Shown here piece after piece: positions 21,219-23,879 of a stretch of DNA of 23,879 bases. Each line of letters begins with the position of its first letter. The stretch's first letter is position 1. The stretch is from Candidatus Woesearchaeota archaeon. GTDB taxonomy: Archaea > Nanobdellota > Nanobdellia > Woesearchaeales > UBA10216. Location of the stretch: positions 1 to 23,879 of the forward strand of contig JAHFTU010000004.1 in the NCBI GenBank assembly GCA_023269295.1. Reading direction: 5' to 3'. The position numbers were made by a program, and so were the translations under genes. The notes below the pieces were generated by a model, which saw nothing but the letters and a program-made list of their open reading frames with translations, searched no databases and had not been told where the DNA came from.

Positions 21219-22772
21219 ATGGCTGTGGAGTGGGAAAGCGAGCAGGTTGTGGGGCAGGTCATCTCAGGGGAGTTTGACAACGTTCTCCTCAGGCAAAAAT
21301 CAGGCACAAAGCTGGAAATAGGCGAGCTTCTTGTAACACCAACCACTGAAGGGAAGATACTTCTCCAGCTGTTTGACCTCGCTTACGGCTCGCAGCTTTC
21401 GCAGCAAAGCCTTGAGCTCATCTCAGGCGTAAAGCTCGAAGGCGAAAACGACCTTGAGCTGCTTGACAAGGAACTCCGCAGCTACACTCTCGCATCCCTA
21501 AAGCCGCTGCTGCTCATCAACGGCAAAGAAGCAAAGATATGCAAATCGCTGCCAGCATTCTTTTCACAGGCAAGAAGGATAGTGGCCGAGGACCTCTCTT
21601 TTCTTTCAACGCCGGCAACTCCGCTCTCGCTTGGAAAGATACGCTCAGGCTCAAACGCAATTGACTTTGATGTAAAGATTGACGGCGAAAAGGCCCTCTC
21701 ACACCACATCCTGATAGCAGCGCAGACAGGCAAGGGCAAGTCAAACCTCACATCATGCATGCTGTGGGACCTTGCATCAAATGACTATGCCGGAATCCTT
21801 GTGCTTGACCCGCACGATGAATACTACGGCAGGAACAGGACAGGGCTGAAGGACTTCCCAGACAGGAACAAGATTATTTACTACACCCCAAACAGCCCGC
21901 CCCAAGGAGCAAGGACGCTGAAAATCAACCTCAGGCACGTCAGGCCGTCGCACTTCACCGGAGTTGTCAACTGGTCTGACGCGCAGAGGGAGGCACTCGG
22001 CTACTACAGCAAAAGGTACGGAAGCAAATGGATAGAAGAAATACTGAGGGGAGAACTCCCGCCAAACTTCCAGGAAGGCACAATCAGCGTGCTAAGGCGC
22101 AGGATGGCGTCGCTGCTGGACCTTGAAGTGAAAGATGGCGAAATATACTCAAGAGGCGTATTTGACATCGAGGCAGGCCAGTCAACAATCAGCGACGTGC
22201 TTGAGGACCTTGAAAGAGGCAGGTGCGTGATAATTGACACGTCCAGCTTCCCAGGCCAGGTGGAGCTGCTCATCGGAAGCCTGTTCGCAAGCGAAGCCCT
22301 GCGGAGATACCAGAACTACAAGCGCGAAGGCAAGCTCGACAGCAAGCCAGTAATATCAATAGTTGTTGAGGAAGCGCCCAGGGTGCTCGGAAAGGAAGTG
22401 ATTGAGAAAGGAGGCAATGTATTCCTCAGGATTGCGCGCGAAGGCAGGAAGTTCAAGGTCGGCCTGATTGCAATAACCCAGCTGCCCTCGCTCATACCGA
22501 AAGAAATACTCGCGAACATGAACACGAAAATAATCCTTGGCATGGAAATGGCCCCTGAGCGGGCAGCGCTGATAGAATCAGCTGCGCAGGACCTGAGCAG
22601 CGACGACCGCAACATAGCATCCCTTGACAAGGGCGAGGCAATCATAACAAGCGCATTCACAAGGTTTGCGATACCAGTCATGATTCCGCTTTTTGGGGAG
22701 TTGGTTGCAGCATCTGCCGCAAAGAACAAGGCAAGCCGCGCAAAAATGGCTTTTCCTGAGCTTAAAAATTGA
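21219..22772 (+). CDS. herA: HerA-family DNA translocase/ATPase
   Basis: A 517-residue ATPase of the HerA/FtsK-like group. It has an N-terminal HAS-barrel region (about 5-60), the pre-Walker LGKIRSGSN (138-146), Walker A AAQTGKGKSN (167-176) and VLDPHDEYYG. Walker B is IVVEEAPRVLG, followed by the GRKFKVGLIAITQLPS arginine-finger region and NMNTKIILGM. HerA hexamers pump DNA for end resection with NurA, Mre11 and Rad50. None of those partners is encoded here, so this may be the repair HerA in a different context or a HerA-like paralogue. A TTTTTAAAC box near 21187-21195, inside the divergent gene, lies about 25-30 bp upstream of the ATG. Confidence 0.92.
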   Translation: MAVEWESEQVVGQVISGEFDNVLLRQKSGTKLEIGELLVTPTTEGKILLQLFDLAYGSQLSQQSLELISGVKLEGENDLELLDKELRSYTLASLKPLLLINGKEAKICKSLPAFFSQARRIVAEDLSFLSTPATPLSLGKIRSGSNAIDFDVKIDGEKALSHHILIAAQTGKGKSNLTSCMLWDLASNDYAGILVLDPHDEYYGRNRTGLKDFPDRNKIIYYTPNSPPQGARTLKINLRHVRPSHFTGVVNWSDAQREALGYYSKRYGSKWIEEILRGELPPNFQEGTISVLRRRMASLLDLEVKDGEIYSRGVFDIEAGQSTISDVLEDLERGRCVIIDTSSFPGQVELLIGSLFASEALRRYQNYKREGKLDSKPVISIVVEEAPRVLGKEVIEKGGNVFLRIAREGRKFKVGLIAITQLPSLIPKEILANMNTKIILGMEMAPERAALIESAAQDLSSDDRNIASLDKGEAIITSAFTRFAIPVMIPLFGELVAASAAKNKASRAKMAFPELKN

Positions 22773-22859
22773 ACTTTTGCAAAATGTGCATAAGCTATTC
22801 CTTCTACCGATAAAACCGTGAGAACAGCGGCAAAGCGCAGTGTGGCAAAACACCCCAGC

Positions 22860-22868
22860 TTTATAAAG
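22860..22868 (+). promoter_or_regulatory. TATA box of the arginase-family gene
   Basis: TTTATAAAG is centred 26 bp before the ATG at 22890. This spacing supports that ATG as a leaderless start and argues against the in-frame GTG at 22818. Confidence 0.65.
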
Positions 22869-22889
22869 AAAGCCACATTACCTTTCTGC

Positions 22890-23747
22890 ATGGCAACTGT
22901 AGCGCTTTTAGGCGTGCCTCTAATAATGTACAAAGATTCAGATTTTAGACTACAAACGTGTGCGCACGGCGCTACTGCTAAGCCAAGAAAAGACCTTGAG
23001 AGAATGCTTAGCGAGGCAAATCCAGAACTAACTATTGTTGATTTAGGAGAACTTACAGGCGAAATAGCAACGCGGCCTTCTGAGAGCGACTGCTTAAAGC
23101 TAGGACTGGAGGTTGTTAAAATGGTTTCTGAAAGCAGCACTGATATTGTGCTTGCCATAGGAGGGGACCATGCTGCAGCATTCCCCTTTTACTCACTTCC
23201 TGGGCAAGTTGTACGGGCAGATGCTCACGGAGATGCTTACGTGCAGGGCTCACCACTCTCGTCATGGCAAATCACAGGAGCAACATACATGGCTTTTGTT
23301 GACAGCTTGCGCTTGAAAAAGCCGCACCAAATATGGAATGTTGGCGTAAATACGCTTATGCTCCAGCAAGAATACTACGCCAAGGATGGCGTTATAGGAG
23401 CGCTCGTTGACGTGCCCCAAATGCTGAGGCGCCCTCCGCTACGTGTTAGCCTTCTTGACGTTGATTTAGATGTGCTATCACAAGATTACAGGCTTCCCCA
23501 TGGTCACTCAACCTCCAACCTGAAAGCGGAAGACTTGGCAAGTCTTGTCACTAAACTACAACCAAAGGTTGTTGGACTGTTCGAATGCGTTGGTTGGAAT
23601 GGTGCAATCCCTCAAAACATAGTTTCAGGTTACCCAACAGTCTTTGGCCCAATTTGCAAAGCAGTTGCAGAAGCCGCAGTTGCCAGAAGCCGCGCAAATG
23701 GCGCTAATCTTCAAAGTCTCCCAGTTTCTTCTGGAACTTACCGTTAA
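22890..23747 (+). CDS. ureohydrolase (arginase/agmatinase) family protein
   Basis: With this start the protein has 285 residues. All manganese-binding motifs are present: GGDH with H94, D111-A-H113-G-D115 (DAHGD), D190 and D192 in LLDVDLDVL, and E232 in FECVGW. The family hydrolyses guanidino groups of arginine, agmatine, guanidinobutyrate or formiminoglutamate. Here the overall sequence is divergent: GGDHAAAF replaces the common GGDHS, and LLDVDLD replaces SxDxD. The substrate is therefore open; agmatinase, feeding putrescine, is the usual archaeal role. The start is set by the TATA box 26 bp upstream. The 3' end overlaps the convergent RNase HII gene by 44 bp. Confidence 0.88.
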   Translation: MATVALLGVPLIMYKDSDFRLQTCAHGATAKPRKDLERMLSEANPELTIVDLGELTGEIATRPSESDCLKLGLEVVKMVSESSTDIVLAIGGDHAAAFPFYSLPGQVVRADAHGDAYVQGSPLSSWQITGATYMAFVDSLRLKKPHQIWNVGVNTLMLQQEYYAKDGVIGALVDVPQMLRRPPLRVSLLDVDLDVLSQDYRLPHGHSTSNLKAEDLASLVTKLQPKVVGLFECVGWNGAIPQNIVSGYPTVFGPICKAVAEAAVARSRANGANLQSLPVSSGTYR

Positions 23748-23879
23748 CCTTGTCCTTATAAGGCGCCCAGCTCTTCCTGAAAATGTCAGGGTAGACTTCA
23801 AAATACTTTTCAAAAAAAGCTATTGTCTTGGGGTCACTGAGATAGCCGCTGCCAAAATCCTCCACGACCACTTTCTTTA
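23704..23879 (-). CDS. rnhB: ribonuclease HII, C-terminal end (partial)
   Basis: The last 57 codons, cut by the window edge, read KKVVVEDFGSGYLSDPKTIA, then YPDIFRKSWAPYK and a stop at 23704. The DFGSGYxSDPKT block and the RKSW end are hallmarks of archaeal RNase HII, which removes single ribonucleotides and RNA primers from DNA. An extra tail KDKVNGKFQKKLGDFED follows the usual end. The catalytic acidic residues lie outside the window. The gene converges on and overlaps the arginase-family gene by 44 bp. Confidence 0.88.
   Translation of the reverse strand, partial: KKVVVEDFGSGYLSDPKTIAFFEKYFEVYPDIFRKSWAPYKDKVNGKFQKKLGDFED

Noticed and set aside
22316..23158. 280-codon minus-strand open frame
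   Set aside because: It is antisense to herA and the arginase-family gene, both solid by motif. Its Ser/Ala/Leu-rich content is what an opposite-strand shadow gives.
1..23879. CRISPR arrays, tRNA genes, rRNA genes and insertion sequences
   Set aside because: I looked for regular spaced repeats, tRNA T-loops and transposase motifs and saw none that I could support.

Overview
The window is archaeal. It carries a nop5-fibrillarin operon (C/D sRNP core), a HerA-family ATPase, an archaeal-type ATP-dependent DNA ligase, an archaeal RNase HII tail, a RecJ-like DHH protein and a class III-signal pilin-like protein. Many genes have an A/T-rich TATA element about 25 bp before the start codon, which points to leaderless transcription. 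Coding is dense and operons are short. I infer a DPANN-type lineage such as Woesearchaeota, but I cannot prove this from the window.

Layout. 1-520: a strongly folded stretch with its own TATA box on the minus strand, then a 31-codon relic of cysS. 529-3033: a cupin gene converging on and overlapping the nop5-flpA operon. 3179-5338: a protein built from four tandem LuxR/GerE-like units, followed by an E1-like (ThiF/MoeB) enzyme. 5342-7699: a small possible winged-helix protein, then a DHH phosphoesterase and a HAD hydrolase in tandem.

7704-10078 is the accessory part. A degenerate copy of the last 17 codons of msrB lies at 7704-7754, and the intact msrB 3' end lies at 10028-10078. Between these direct repeats sits a cargo of about 2.3 kb. 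It holds an Asn-codon-rich segment resembling the template or variable repeat of a diversity-generating retroelement, with its own TATA box but no reverse transcriptase. It also holds a nucleotidyltransferase/HEPN toxin-antitoxin pair with operator-like palindromes around its TATA box, and a DUF433/DUF5615 pair whose toxin is frameshifted. The arrangement looks like a decayed integrative island at the 3' end of msrB.

10028-12630: a minus-strand operon of DNA ligase (with an extra zinc-ribbon insert), a small membrane protein and msrB. 12752-15244: a KefB-type cation/proton antiporter and a nitroreductase-family protein. 15270-21198: cell-surface genes, namely a 1131-residue anchored transglutaminase-like protein of mosaic composition, a pilin-like protein, a large N-glycosylation-prone surface protein and an unrecognised protein. 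21219-23879: HerA, an arginase-family protein and the C-terminal end of RNase HII.

The best candidates for something undescribed are the msrB-flanked island with the orphan DGR-like segment, the four-unit HTH protein, the folded RNA or leader at the left edge, and the zinc-ribbon insertion in the DNA ligase.
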